DNA from: Polytrichum commune
Taxonomy: Eukaryota > Streptophyta > Polytrichopsida > Polytrichales > Polytrichaceae
DNA length: 64,000 nt
Direction of reading: 5' to 3'
NCBI GenBank assembly: GCA_950295325.1
Contig: OX485808.1
Location: 4,962,501-5,026,500 of the forward strand
Shown here: piece by piece, positions 48,984 to 59,665 of the stretch
Numbering within the stretch: position 1 is the stretch's first letter
How the letters are laid out: each line of letters begins with the position of its first letter
The notes under the pieces: model-generated
What the model was told of the DNA's origin: nothing
The model's database searches: none
Seen by the model: only the letters and a program-made list of their open reading frames with translations
Made by a program: the position numbers and the translations under genes

Positions 48984-51753
48984 GTTCATCCTTCATAGTT
49001 TGTTGTTAGTGAGGAAACTGTGGTTTCATCCCATTTGAACCAATTACGGCTGTGTAAGCTTGAATGCATGTGGCGATTGTTACCAAGCTGATTGTCAGAA
49101 CAGATAGTATAAGCCAAGGTCGAGAGCAGAATGTCTTCTTGAACTCGAACCAATACAAATTTCTCTTTGATTTAGCAAACTTGTTGATTGAGTTCAAAGT
49201 TGTATGTAGCTTCTCTGAGACAAGTGGGAAATACGTTTTATTCTTAATTCGCTTCCATATTCTGTGGTCGCCTAGTCCATCTTCGTCCAGATTGTTCCTA
49301 AAAACACCGGAATCAACTAGAAGTTTGAAGTCATCTTCGGTTTTCACCAAGTTACCCATAATTGTCGTGTAAGAGTTAGCTCCACATTTTGTTGTATTGA
49401 GATCTTCGTAAACTACAAGGTTGCGTAAATCCACTTCTGTGAAATCATCTACTTCGATGAATGGAATTGTCAAGCACCCATTTTCAAATACAATATCTCC
49501 CAGGAAAGCTGGATGTTTTCCATTGATTGTGACACCTGCAATATGTAGAGTAGTAGCTGAAGGAATATGTAGGTATGGTAATGAAGCTGCAGGTTCTGTG
49601 TCCTTCGATCCACACCGAATATAGTGCATCACATCCATGTTGTGATGGAACGTGTTGAAATCACCATTTGTTGAAATACCTTCTCTAAGCTTCTCAATGT
49701 GTTCCTTCCACAAGGGGAATTCAGGGTGCCTCGATGTGACACCATAATAAAAATAAATGTGAAGAGCTATCATTGTAGCATGCCAAAACCATGTGTCCCA
49801 TTCTGGTAACTTCATTTCTTCGGAATCACAGACTGTAATGTCCCTCAGCTTCTTAATGACCCTTTTCAATAATTCGAAAGGCACTTGATTTTCCAACAGA
49901 AACATGTCGTGCCGCATTGTGAACATGTCATCTCTGTCATTAATTATATTGCCGAAAGAAGGAACAAATCGATCGCACTCGACATGAAGGGCCGTATGAC
50001 TCATATATTGCAAATATGCAACTAAATATAGAGCATCTAGAGTCAAAAGCCACCTTATCTCCTCCAGAGTGTAAGGAGGTTGTGAACAATCCGATACACC
50101 ATAGTACATCAAGTGTAAACTCTTAGGATCCGGTACCACGCTCTCACAAAATTCAGTCCATTGAGTCCTGGTGAGACCAAGTTTCTTTGCTACACGGATC
50201 TTCACGCTTTCGGTGCCACCGATATCCAACACGCGACGGTTGTGTAGCCCAAATCGCCACTCAATGGGCTGAAAATGCTTTGAGTTGGCCACATATATAT
50301 CCGGGACCTTTCTGATAAAGAATTCTGGTGTATGATCATAATCATCTTCTTCTTCAAGGGCACCTTGGACTTGACAGATCCAATCACTTGTTGTTCGGAC
50401 CATCGTGGACATGATGGATTAATCTGCAATCAAGTTACATCCTCCAAAATGATCATGCCAGATATCTGACAACCTGAGCCTATCTATTTAGATGCACATA
50501 CACAAATCAATCAGTAAACATGTGTTGACTGCGAGAGATCAGTCGGGGACAAGGTGAAGAGTCGGATGAGTAAGTAGCATTATTCTTACACACTTTACAG
50601 GAGGTGCTTTGGAGGTGGCCTAGAAATAGTAAAATTGCAGCACTTGTCTAGGAGGAAACCTTGAATAATCGAAGCATGGAGCAATGAAACTAAGCTTCAA
50701 AGTAGGAGCGGATATAGATCTGGGATGATTGTTTAGTGGTAAGAATCTGGGAACGAACTTATCTGACAGTAGATTAAATCGTATTTGACAAGTAGTTGAT
50801 ACGACAAAGGAGACTATGAACTAGATAAGCAAGGAGAGGAAAGTGGATGGCTAGCCGCTCTCGAGTTGGTTATTAGCTCATGGATAGAATCTGAGAAATA
50901 TGGATGATATCGTGGCCTTCATGGATGTAAGGTTGTGACAAGTTATGATATAACCCTTCAGCTTTTGGATGAGCAACTAATTATGAGCATCTAGAGCTTT
51001 AGAGGGTCTAGTGGATAGGGTACATAGGTCCCTCACCATATACAAAGTTGCAGGTTGACATCATTTTACAATCACATACTAGTGGATTTGAAACGCATTT
51101 GAGTGACGATGTAAGATGTTTTCAACTCTTAATCAAAGCCCCTTTAGAGTTGAGGGTTCCGACTTGCAATTTTTGGGTATTTGATACTTGGATTTTACAA
51201 GATTTCATCCATGATCAAACTTTTGAGAACTTGATCAGTCTTCAAATTCTTCATAGATTGAACAAATATACAATGGTCCTTCTTACATGTCAAATTATAT
51301 TAAGGGGGAAATGATACTTATAAAACAAAGGAGATGAGCTCATGACACATCAAAGCATGCTTAAATGCATGGATGGTTTGGGGTCCACAAAACGAGAGCT
51401 TGAACTCTCAACATTCCTTAGCGACCGCCATGAGATAGCATCCATGGAGAGCTTGTCTTAGACTTTCCACATGGGATCCATCAAGATGCCATCTCAACAC
51501 TATAAACAAAATGAATAGTTGAAGGCCCCAAGTAGAAAGCTCAAGTGTAAAGTGAACGTGTTGACCAAGCATGAATAAGAGGCACCCTTCCACAAATGAG
51601 AATCTGAACTGCCTTGTTGGAGCTCTCAACCTCTCTAGTGTAAATGTTGCCTTTAGCCTCACATCGATCTCCTTTGAAATACACATGACTGGCCGGACAC
51701 CAAGACCCCCCTGAAGGCTGGCAAGCTATACATGGACATGAAAGCTACGGACA
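48984..51753. repeat. Segmental duplication, copy B
   Basis: Homologous to 18789-21735 in the same orientation. It is bounded by the copia LTR on the left and by the break in T3 on the right. Confidence 0.9.
49006..50412 (-). CDS. DUF247 (UPF0481) protein, intact copy B
   Basis: One open frame of 468 codons without introns, as usual for the family. It has the N-terminal PDIYVANSKHFQPIEWRFG segment, RRVLDIGG, the PYTLEEIRWLLTLDALYLV stretch, RHDMFLLENQVPFELLKRVI (the family's most typical motif), and a C-terminal hydrophobic segment (LILSVLTISLVTIATCIQAY, about residues 435-455) that is probably a membrane anchor. Function unknown; some DUF247 genes act in grass self-incompatibility, but nothing here points to that. 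The start MSTMVRTTSD is the first Met, with no better one upstream. It is probably the functional source of copy A or its better-preserved sister. Confidence 0.9.
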   Translation of the reverse strand: MSTMVRTTSDWICQVQGALEEEDDYDHTPEFFIRKVPDIYVANSKHFQPIEWRFGLHNRRVLDIGGTESVKIRVAKKLGLTRTQWTEFCESVVPDPKSLHLMYYGVSDCSQPPYTLEEIRWLLTLDALYLVAYLQYMSHTALHVECDRFVPSFGNIINDRDDMFTMRHDMFLLENQVPFELLKRVIKKLRDITVCDSEEMKLPEWDTWFWHATMIALHIYFYYGVTSRHPEFPLWKEHIEKLREGISTNGDFNTFHHNMDVMHYIRCGSKDTEPAASLPYLHIPSATTLHIAGVTINGKHPAFLGDIVFENGCLTIPFIEVDDFTEVDLRNLVVYEDLNTTKCGANSYTTIMGNLVKTEDDFKLLVDSGVFRNNLDEDGLGDHRIWKRIKNKTYFPLVSEKLHTTLNSINKFAKSKRNLYWFEFKKTFCSRPWLILSVLTISLVTIATCIQAYTAVIGSNGMKPQFPH

Positions 51754-51754
51754 G

Positions 51755-53230
51755 TATGTCATGACATTGTTTCGAAGTTCACCTGTAACCGATACATGCA
51801 ACTTAAAAAACCCATCCGTGGCCTTGATTCGATTTGCAAAACATGGGGAGGTTGTTTTGGCATGGTCCATTTTGTCATGGATGACCGTAAGAACCTCCAA
51901 GGGCCTGGAGATGGACAAAGCTCTATTTGTGTAGTAATCATTACGGTGTGTCTCTTGCATGTTTACGTGCTTGAAATAGTTCAATTGATGCGCTGCATAT
52001 GACTCGGTACCCATCGTGTGTGCATCCCGAAGGCGCTTCAACTTCTCGCAATTAGAGCACCTGACAAATTTATCCCCTCGTCTTTTTGTAATGTATTCGC
52101 TAAAGTTTTGTTTTTTGATTGCACTCAATTTTGACAATGAAATTGGCTCCAACCCAATCTTCTCGCCAACTGCATTAATGTCCAACAATATGTCTTTCCA
52201 TTTTGTGCCTGTGGGAAGAACTTTCTCCACAACCTTTTCACCGGTTGTGAGTGTGCGTGTTTTGTGCGGCATTGCATCAGCAAGGGGGACAATGATGGTT
52301 GCTAGAGTTGCCGTACGTTGCTTGCCTTGTTGCTTCCCTAGGTTTCTTTAAACCCACGTTCCCATGGTGACGGGACCGGCGGCCTTCCTTGGCATAAGCA
52401 GCTTGTCTATAGAAGTCCGCCTTCGACACACCGTGAATGGTGTACCATGCCTTACAACACACGTCTATGCTTTCAATGGTGATTACCTTGCGACCCGTCC
52501 CATTCACATGTATTGCCCTATGGACATCAAGTTTTTTTGTGGATCTTAGACGAAAATCTCCAAGCCACATTTCTTCACGGATGGCCTTCAATTTATCCCT
52601 TGGAAACAATTGGCAACAACGATGCACACAACAATCCTTTGTGGCAACTTCTCTTATGGACTCCTCCCCAAGCAGCCTTTGACGTTTACAATCAGTTGCA
52701 GATGGAGAAGGACGTGCCACAGTATCGTACTTTCTTTGACCCTTGCGTGGCCGCATGTTTGATTGCATTTTCTTTTCGAGTTGCATGTGTCATTGCTCAT
52801 GTTCACGCAAGCTAACTCCATCAGTCGTGACATTCCTCAATGGCCACCTGCGGAGGGAGAACCTATGAGTGGGATCCACCTCAGAAGGAACGAGTGACTC
52901 CAATATGACAATCCCAACGTCCTCGGTGCCAAGCGGATTTTGATCAATGCAATCTTGTGGATGGGTGTTACGACAAATACCCTCCGCCACAACAACCCCA
53001 TTGTCATTAAGAAGTAACACATCCAAATTCACCCATGAAGCTCTTGAAAGCCCGGCACACTCTGGAATGGGACAGTCCGGTACGGAACGCGAAGGTATAT
53101 CGAAATGCTCTTCATCTGAACTCTCATCCATAGTAGCCTCCCCGACAATGTCTAGCTCTTCCTCAGATGCAGATGGCCAAGTGGCCATGTCTTCTCCAGA
53201 CGAATACCCTCTTCCAGTATACCCATCCAT
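51755..53230 (-). pseudogene. T3: truncated, broken DDE-transposase-like gene
   Basis: Closest to T2. It starts MDGYTGRG at 53230 and aligns through the WVNLDVLLLNDNG region, the CCVHRCCQLFPRDK motif, the CxxC motif and IHDKMDHAKT. It has a TGA at 52790-52792 where T2 has CGA (a C-to-T change at a CpG), then a 4-bp insertion (GTAC in ACGTACGG, about 52318) that shifts the frame. It ends a few bases past the place where T2 has its intron donor, at the junction with the duplicated DUF247 segment, so the catalytic core after the first Asp region is missing. It is non-functional. Confidence 0.88.
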
Positions 53231-53422
53231 TTTGCCTACACACATGAACATGGAACCTTGTAAAGAATTGACAAAAGCTATAGGGTCCAATAGAAAAACA
53301 CAGAAACCTTATCATAACACATGTTGTATGAATATTATATCGATGGGTTCCAAAAGGATGGAGCGCACAACAGTTTGTTCAGGATCCGTCTATGCACATC
53401 CCCATTCTGTGCATGAGGGTGG

Positions 53423-54628
53423 ATTTGGGTCGAGCGACCCAAACCTCGTGACAGGATGGGCCTGCTAATCCAGGCCCAACCCGTGACAGGGGTGGGTTTG
53501 GGTCGCTCGACCCAAACCTCACAATGGAGGTGTGTTTGGGTCGAGCGACCCAAACCTCGTGACAGGATGGGCCTGGTAATCCAGACCCAGCCCTTGATAG
53601 GGGTGGGTTTGGGTCGCTCGACCCAAACCTCATGACAGGATGGGCCTGTTAATCCAGGCCCCACCCCTGACAGGGGTGGGTTTGGGTCGCTCGACCCAAG
53701 CCTCACAATGGAGGTGTGTTTGGGTCATGCGATCCAAACCTCATGACAGGATGGGCCTGGTAATCCAGGCCCAGCGCGTGATAGCGGTGGGTTTGGGTCG
53801 AGCGACCCAAACCTCGTGACAGGATGGGCCTACTAATCCAGGCCCAACCCGTGACAGGGGTGGGTTTGGGTCGCTCGACCCAAACCTCACAATGAAGGTG
53901 TGTTTGGGTCGAGCGACCCAAACCTCACAATGAAGGTGTGTTTGGGTCGAGCGACCCAAACCTCACAATGAAGGTGTGTTTGGGTCGAGCGACCCAAACC
54001 TCACAATGAAGGTGTGTTTGGGTCGAGCGACCCAAACCTCGTGACAAGATGGGCCTGGTAATCCAGTCCCAGCCCGTGATAGGGGTGGGTTTGGGTCGCT
54101 CGACCCAAACCTCACTATGGGGGTGGGTTTGGGTCGAGCGACCCAAACCTCGTGACAGGATGGGCCTGGTAATCCAGACCCAGCCCTTGATAGGGGTGGG
54201 TTTGGGTCGCTCGACCCAAACCTCATGACAGGATGGGCCTGCTAATCCAGGCCCCACCCCTGACAGGGGTGGGTTTGGGTCGCTCGACCCAAGCCTCACA
54301 ATGGAGGTGTGTTTGGGTCGTGCGACCCAAACCTCATGACAGGATGGGCCTGGTAATCCAGGCCCAGCGCGTGATAGCGGTGGGTTTGGGTCGAGCGACC
54401 CAAACCTCGTGACAGGATGGGCCTGCTAATCCAGGCCCAACCCGTGACAGGGGTGGGTTTGGGTCGCTCGACCCAAACCTCACAAATGGAGGTGTGTTTG
54501 GGTCGTGCGACCCAAACCTCATGACAGGATGGGCCTGGTAATCCAGTCCCAGCCCGTGATAGGGGTGGGTTTGGGTCGCTCGACCCAAACCTCACTATGG
54601 GGGTGGGTTTGGGTCGAGCGACCCAAAC
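53423..54628. repeat. Array of 22 palindromes in the T3 5'-leader intron
   Basis: Sites start at 53423, 53496, 53534, 53607, 53680, 53718, 53791, 53864, 53902, 53940, 53978, 54016, 54089, 54127, 54200, 54273, 54311, 54384, 54457, 54496, 54569 and 54607. Spacing takes only two values, 73 and 38 bp (once 39). Centres are AG or CT, with a few TG/AT variants. The 51-bp spacers hold a second hairpin, GGGCCTGG then TAAT then CCAGGCCC. Long frames on both strands (FGSSDPN and VWVERPK repeats) are array by-products. Confidence 0.97.
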
Positions 54629-54841
54629 ATTCCGCAAATTCCGCCTTAAATTGCGGTAATCTTCCATATTCAGCTACGTGGATACTAATTGGAAGAATTC
54701 AGGCCGTGCATGGCTGTTGTAATTAGCTACTCATCAACGGATGCATACACGAACCTTGCACTCCACCACTACTTGAGAGAGCTTGCAACCATTTCAGAAT
54801 GGAGAGATGAGAAAAAAGGAGCAAAGTTTGGGGGGTTTGGT

Positions 54842-54852
54842 ACTTTATACTA
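54842..54852 (-). promoter_or_regulatory. TATA box of T3
   Basis: GTAGTATAAAG on the minus strand, followed by a leader that shares AAGGTTCGTG and CCGTTGATGAG words with T2 (36500-36540). The promoter is intact although the gene is not. Confidence 0.6.
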
Positions 54853-55967
54853 CCCGCCTCCGCCTTGGCCTTCCTCTTTGGATCCCTTTCCCGCCCGAAC
54901 GTAAACCCTAAACCTAAGTTCAAACCTTCTGACAGAATTTCCCGCTTCTTGTTGGTAATAGAGCATCCATATTTAGCCTGCCTCATGGTGGCGCCAACCA
55001 TCAAATGACCTTGGACAACTAACCTCCTAATTCCGCTATTAAATAACTACACAAAATATGATGTGTGGATTTGATTATATGTAGTGTTGTTACCACCCTT
55101 ACATGCTCAACATTAATTTTCAATCCTATGACAGTTAATGTTAGAAGTAAATGTGTTGCTACCTTCTACTCTCACGTATATTTCTTCTTTTCACATCCTT
55201 ACTAACACTAAATTCAAACATGTCAATGCCACATATTACTATAGCTTATATTTATTTTTTGAGTTTATATTTAATGTTTATTACTTTCATATGGTTATTG
55301 ATATATTGTGTATGCACTTGTATTTAGTGTATCAAACACTAAATATCATACTTATTGTAGTTGTGTTTTGTACCTATAGTTTTTATTGATTTGGCTTGCC
55401 AAAAAAATGTAGTCAACTTTATTTGTTTTAACAAATGTTTGATGAAAAATCTAAACATATATAGTTGTATCTATTCAATGCAAGTTGAGTAGAACATGTC
55501 CTTAAATACATGTTGGTGTGTTCTAGTGTCACTACACTAAATAAGATATTTAGAGATTTATACACTAAATATGAACGCATCTACGACGTACCAATACCAC
55601 TATGACAGTAATTAACATTAAATGTAAACTGAAACACTCAATGTTAATTATAAAGGTCATATGTTTGAACATAGTGTTAGTAAGGACACATGACACTTTT
55701 TAGTTCGCTCTTTCAAGGATTTTTAAACCTATCATGAACTCCATTTCAACTGCAGCTTTGCATGTGAGCCAAACATGCAAAGTCGAATAATATGTACGTC
55801 CTCATAACAAACATAACATGAAATGTAACCAACGTTCATGTTCATGAATTAGACTATTGTGATATCTATATACATTTGTTTTTAGAACCACAAGCGACTT
55901 GGCCCCCTCATTTGACCTATGCGCCATTCATTTATGGCTTCGAGTGCAACAAGACACATTTATATAC

Positions 55968-56012
55968 CCTAAACCCTAAACCCTAAACCCTACACCCTAC
56001 ACCCTACACCCT
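55968..56012. repeat. Interstitial telomere-like CCCTAAA/CCCTACA tract
   Basis: About six units, the first CCCTAAA and the later ones CCCTACA. It sits directly before the MITE at 56036. Confidence 0.9.
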
Positions 56013-56035
56013 CGTAGTTGTTCAAGGTTGCTTCC

Positions 56036-56653
56036 CACGGGTAGGTCACTTAGTGCATTTAAAAAACGACGTGCGGCATAATATAGAGAGGATTGAAATC
56101 ATTTGAAATAAAAATTATAAAGGAATTCCAAATAATGAAGGGGCCATTAAATGTAGACAATCCCATTATAAGTAAGTTAGATGGACATAAAATGTGGGCC
56201 ATTATTTTTTTGTAAAATTAATATAGGGGCTGAAGATAAGGTTCCTAGAAGGTATGTTTAGTATAATGTTTGCTATGGTCTCCTATGTGTTTTCTTCATA
56301 ACTTTGTTTGCAATGATATTATTGTTTGCACCCTTGTTCAATGATATTATTGTTTGCAATGATATTATTGTTTGCACCCTTGAATAGTTCTTTGTTTCCA
56401 TGGTTTCCCTTAACACTCGTCAATGCGTTAGGAAGTAGATTAGCTTTTATTACTTAAAAGGAATATAGAGTACAAAAAATTGCAGTGACTTGGACAATAT
56501 AAGTAATGGAAGGGTGCAAACAAATGGGCCATTTTTGAAATTCAAGTAATTATAGGGAGGCTTTAATTCAACCCTTGAAGGTAAATAACCCCAAAACAAA
56601 AAACCCCGAGCCGCACGTGGTGCACAAAAATGCCTTAGAGTGACCTACCCGTG
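56036..56653. mobile_element. Foldback MITE, CACGGGTAGGTCACT family (copy 2, 618 bp)
   Basis: Both ends begin CACGGGTAGGTCACT; the arms continue with GTGCATTT and ACGTGCGGC words. Flanking GCTTCC occurs on both sides in the same orientation. Copy 1, with the same type of ends, lies at 16934-17345. Confidence 0.75.
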
Positions 56654-57639
56654 TGGCTTCCATATAGAACACCATCTACTGTAATTTGTGCCTCATTTCC
56701 TAATAAGATATGTTGTTTAATATATGTGGAGGGATCATCCAACAACAAAGTGATTGCTTAAATGGCTTCATATAATGTTGAACTCCACATATTAGTATTT
56801 GATAGCTTCATATTTGTATACATGGTGCTTCTCTCATTTACTATCACTATATTCAATATTTGTAGACTTTATCTTGTCTCAACTAAATATATGAACAACA
56901 ACAACATTGTCTAATGTTTGGGTCGTCCTACCTAAACCATCTTCATATGAGTTCTTAATTGGGTTCTTCAGCAAAAACACCCGCTTCAATATATTTGTAT
57001 CTCATAAATATGTAAACTTGTAAATAAGTATGTTAATGTTCCATCATGCTATAAATCAAACAACATCTTTGTTGCTTTTCGCAAACAACAATGATATTAA
57101 GTTGTCAACACTTAATATTGCATAATTCCATATTATAATGAATGACATTACATAAACTTGTATAATTAGATTTAGTTCAATGGTATGTGTTAACGGATCC
57201 ATCGTAGGCTATAGCATTGTCCTTTACCAACAACCTTCATAGATAATTACAATATATAACTCGAAACCATTCATTGTGTAAATGGTTACCATAGTTATAT
57301 TATTCCATTATGTAATTGCCTACGAGGATTGCAATATAATTATTAAATACTCCTCTTAGTCTAGTATCTATCATTCTCGATTCATGCATATGTGTAGATT
57401 ACTAAAATTACAAAACCAATACAGTTTCATTATTTGATATTAGCAAATCCATCGGGGGAACATTAAATTAAAAACCTTAGGCTATAAAGGTTTTTTAGTA
57501 TCCTCAAGGATGGTATGGGATAGGTGGCTAAAGGATATCCACCTGCGAGGCCTATCGACCGTCGATGGGCCTGGGGTTCTCCAATGGCTCAGATTGTGTA
57601 TTTGTTTGGGCCATGGAGCGCCCCGTGACACGTGGCGGC

Positions 57640-58394
57640 CATGAGCCGAACGGACACGAAAGGCGCCGGCCCGAATGGGTCCCGCCCTTGAGTGACCTTC
57701 CCCCTTTCACTCTCCCCTCCGCACTTTCTCCTTCTCTCTCCTCCGCTCCAAGCTCCTCCTCCTTTGTACGTTCCTCATACTTTCTGGAGGCGCCGCCGCT
57801 CTTGAAAGCGCCGCCTCCTCCCTTGCATTCTCTCTCTCCTTGTCGAACTCGCATTCCCTCTCTCCTTCCCTCTTCATCATTATCTCATTCTCTCTTTCAC
57901 TCCTCCTCTTCTTTTGATCTATTTTGTTGTTCATTGAGTGCGCATTGAGCGAGTTCTGAGTGTAGTATGAGTTTTAGGGTTTGTTTTTGTATTAAAGTCT
58001 ATACATTTTAGCCATTTCAGAACGTCTTTGTTGTTTTGGAGTGTGAGTGTTGTTTCAAAGTGGTTGTGTCAGTTCCTCCTGGTCTTAGAAACATTCATGT
58101 GTGAGTGTAGAGTGATTTCGGAATTAGAATGATTGTTCGAAAATCAGGGTGCATGTGTGGCCTTCAGATAGCTTCTTTGTTCATGTTTGTAAACACTTGT
58201 TACATTCAGAGTGAATGTTTGTGAGGGATTGTTTAATTCTGAGTGAATGTTTGTGAAAGCTTCTTCAATTCAGAGTGAATGTTTGTGAGGCGTTCTTAGT
58301 TTTATGATATCCAATCCTTTCTAGAATCAGCTTCCAAGACTAGCTTGTTAGAACTGCTTCCAACAGCAGCTTGTTGTGTAGTTTGCAAAGCAAG
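57640..58394 (+). promoter_or_regulatory. Promoter/5' leader of G2
   Basis: Contains GGCGCCGCCGCTCTTGAAAG and GCGCCGCCTCC words, then a long CT-rich leader (57830-57925), then three direct repeats of TTCAGAGTGAATGTTTGTGA (58205-58285). It ends at a donor (AAG then GTAATTTC at 58395). The GCGCCGCC-plus-CT-rich layout is shared with the G1 promoter. No TATA box is obvious. Confidence 0.55.
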
Positions 58395-59665
58395 GTAATT
58401 TCTTCAACTTCTTTATGTGTGTCAATTTCTTTAGAGTTTCGCAGCATCTACAATGCATAAGCATTGTATATGCTGTGTAAACACATTATAAAGGTCTCTG
58501 GAATCAAAAGTGTTTCGAGAGACGACCCAAACTTCAGTTTGAAACCCTAAAACACTAAACTCTGCAGCTGGTTTGGGTAGAGCGACCCAAACTCTCCAGC
58601 TGGTTTGGATCGTTCGACCCAAACTCTGAAGATGGTTTGGGTCGTTCAACCCAAACTAGCAGATGCTTTGGGTCGTGGGCGCCAATCCATCTGCAAAGTT
58701 TGGGTCGCTCGACCCAAACCATAAGCATAGTTTGGGTCTAGGGTTTAGCCAAACTCCGCATCAAATGTTCATTTATAATTAATTTAATCATCATCTTGGG
58801 TGAATATCTAACCCTATCGACCCAATCCATCTGCAGAGTTTGGGTCGCTCGACCCAAACTAGCACCTGCTTTGGGTCGTTCGACCCAATCCTTCTGCAGA
58901 GTTTGGGTCGCTCGACCCAAACTAGCACCTGCTTTGGGTCGTTCGACCCAATCCTTCTGCAGAGTTTGGGTCGCTCGACCCAAACTAGCACCTGCTTTGG
59001 GTCGTTCGACCCAATCCTTCTGCAGAGTTTGGGTCACTCGACCCAAACTAGAACCTGTTTTGGGTCGTTCGACCCAATGTATCTGCAAAGTTTGGGTCGC
59101 TCGACCCAAACTAACACCTGCTTTGGGTTGCTCGACCCAATCCATCTGCAAAGTTTGGGTCGCTCGACCCAAACTAGCACCTGTTTTGGGTCGCTCGACC
59201 CAATCCATCTGCAGAGTTTGGGTCGTTCGACCCAAACAGCGCATGAAATGGTAATTGATAATTTAGGTAATTGTCATCTTGGGTATGATCTAAGGCCATA
59301 GCCGATCATTCCATACCGCTACAAAGTTTGGGTCGAACGACCCAAACTCTGCGTAAATTTTTACTGCTTACGAACAATACTTACACTTATAAACAACAAC
59401 TCAAACACCCAAGCAATAATGAAATGACCAACAACTAGAACAGTAGCTCCTGATGATTGTTGTATCCATGAACATAAAGATTGGTTTTCGTAGCCAAATA
59501 ATATATTATTCATTAGCCATTGTAGGCACATGTTTGGGTCGTTCGACCCAAACCTGTGAAAAGTAACCCCATATATAAATGTTACTAAACCCAGACGTAA
59601 GCCTATATGATTTGAAAGAGTTTGGGTCGCCCGACCGAAACTAACATATGTATTTCTACTTGCAG
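58395..59665 (+). repeat. 5'-leader intron of G2 with a palindrome array (63-bp period)
   Basis: The intron is inferred from donor GTAATT and the acceptor TTGCAG directly before the ATG. Perfect or near-perfect palindromes start at 58571, 58603, 58635, 58698, 58838, 58901, 58964, 59027, 59090, 59153, 59216, 59326, 59532 and 59620. From 58838 to 59216 the period is exactly 63 bp, and midway in each unit lies a related, shorter palindrome (CTTTGGGTCGTTCGACCCAA). The open frames of 150-170 codons on both strands exist because 63 is divisible by three; they are not genes. Confidence 0.9.

Larger units (their letters stand above)
54900..57600. other. Divergent intergenic region between T3 and G2
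   Basis: No gene. It holds a dispersed repeat with TTTAGTGTA words (55120-55570), a CCCTAAA tract (55968-56012), a foldback MITE (56036-56653), repeats of GTTTGCA with TGATATTATT (56305-56380), and a 22-bp degenerate palindrome site at 56916-56937. Several segments match the G1-T2 spacer in inverted order. Confidence 0.6.

Noticed and set aside
53335-54667. Several minus-strand frames of 70-124 codons in the T3 array
   Set aside because: Same cause: palindrome array sequence read in multiple frames, upstream of the T3 start.
58738-59301. Long open frames on both strands (150-170 codons) with VWVARPK, LGRSTQT and FGSxDP repeats
   Set aside because: They read the 63-bp palindrome array, whose period is divisible by three; they lie in an intron and have no other protein-like sequence.
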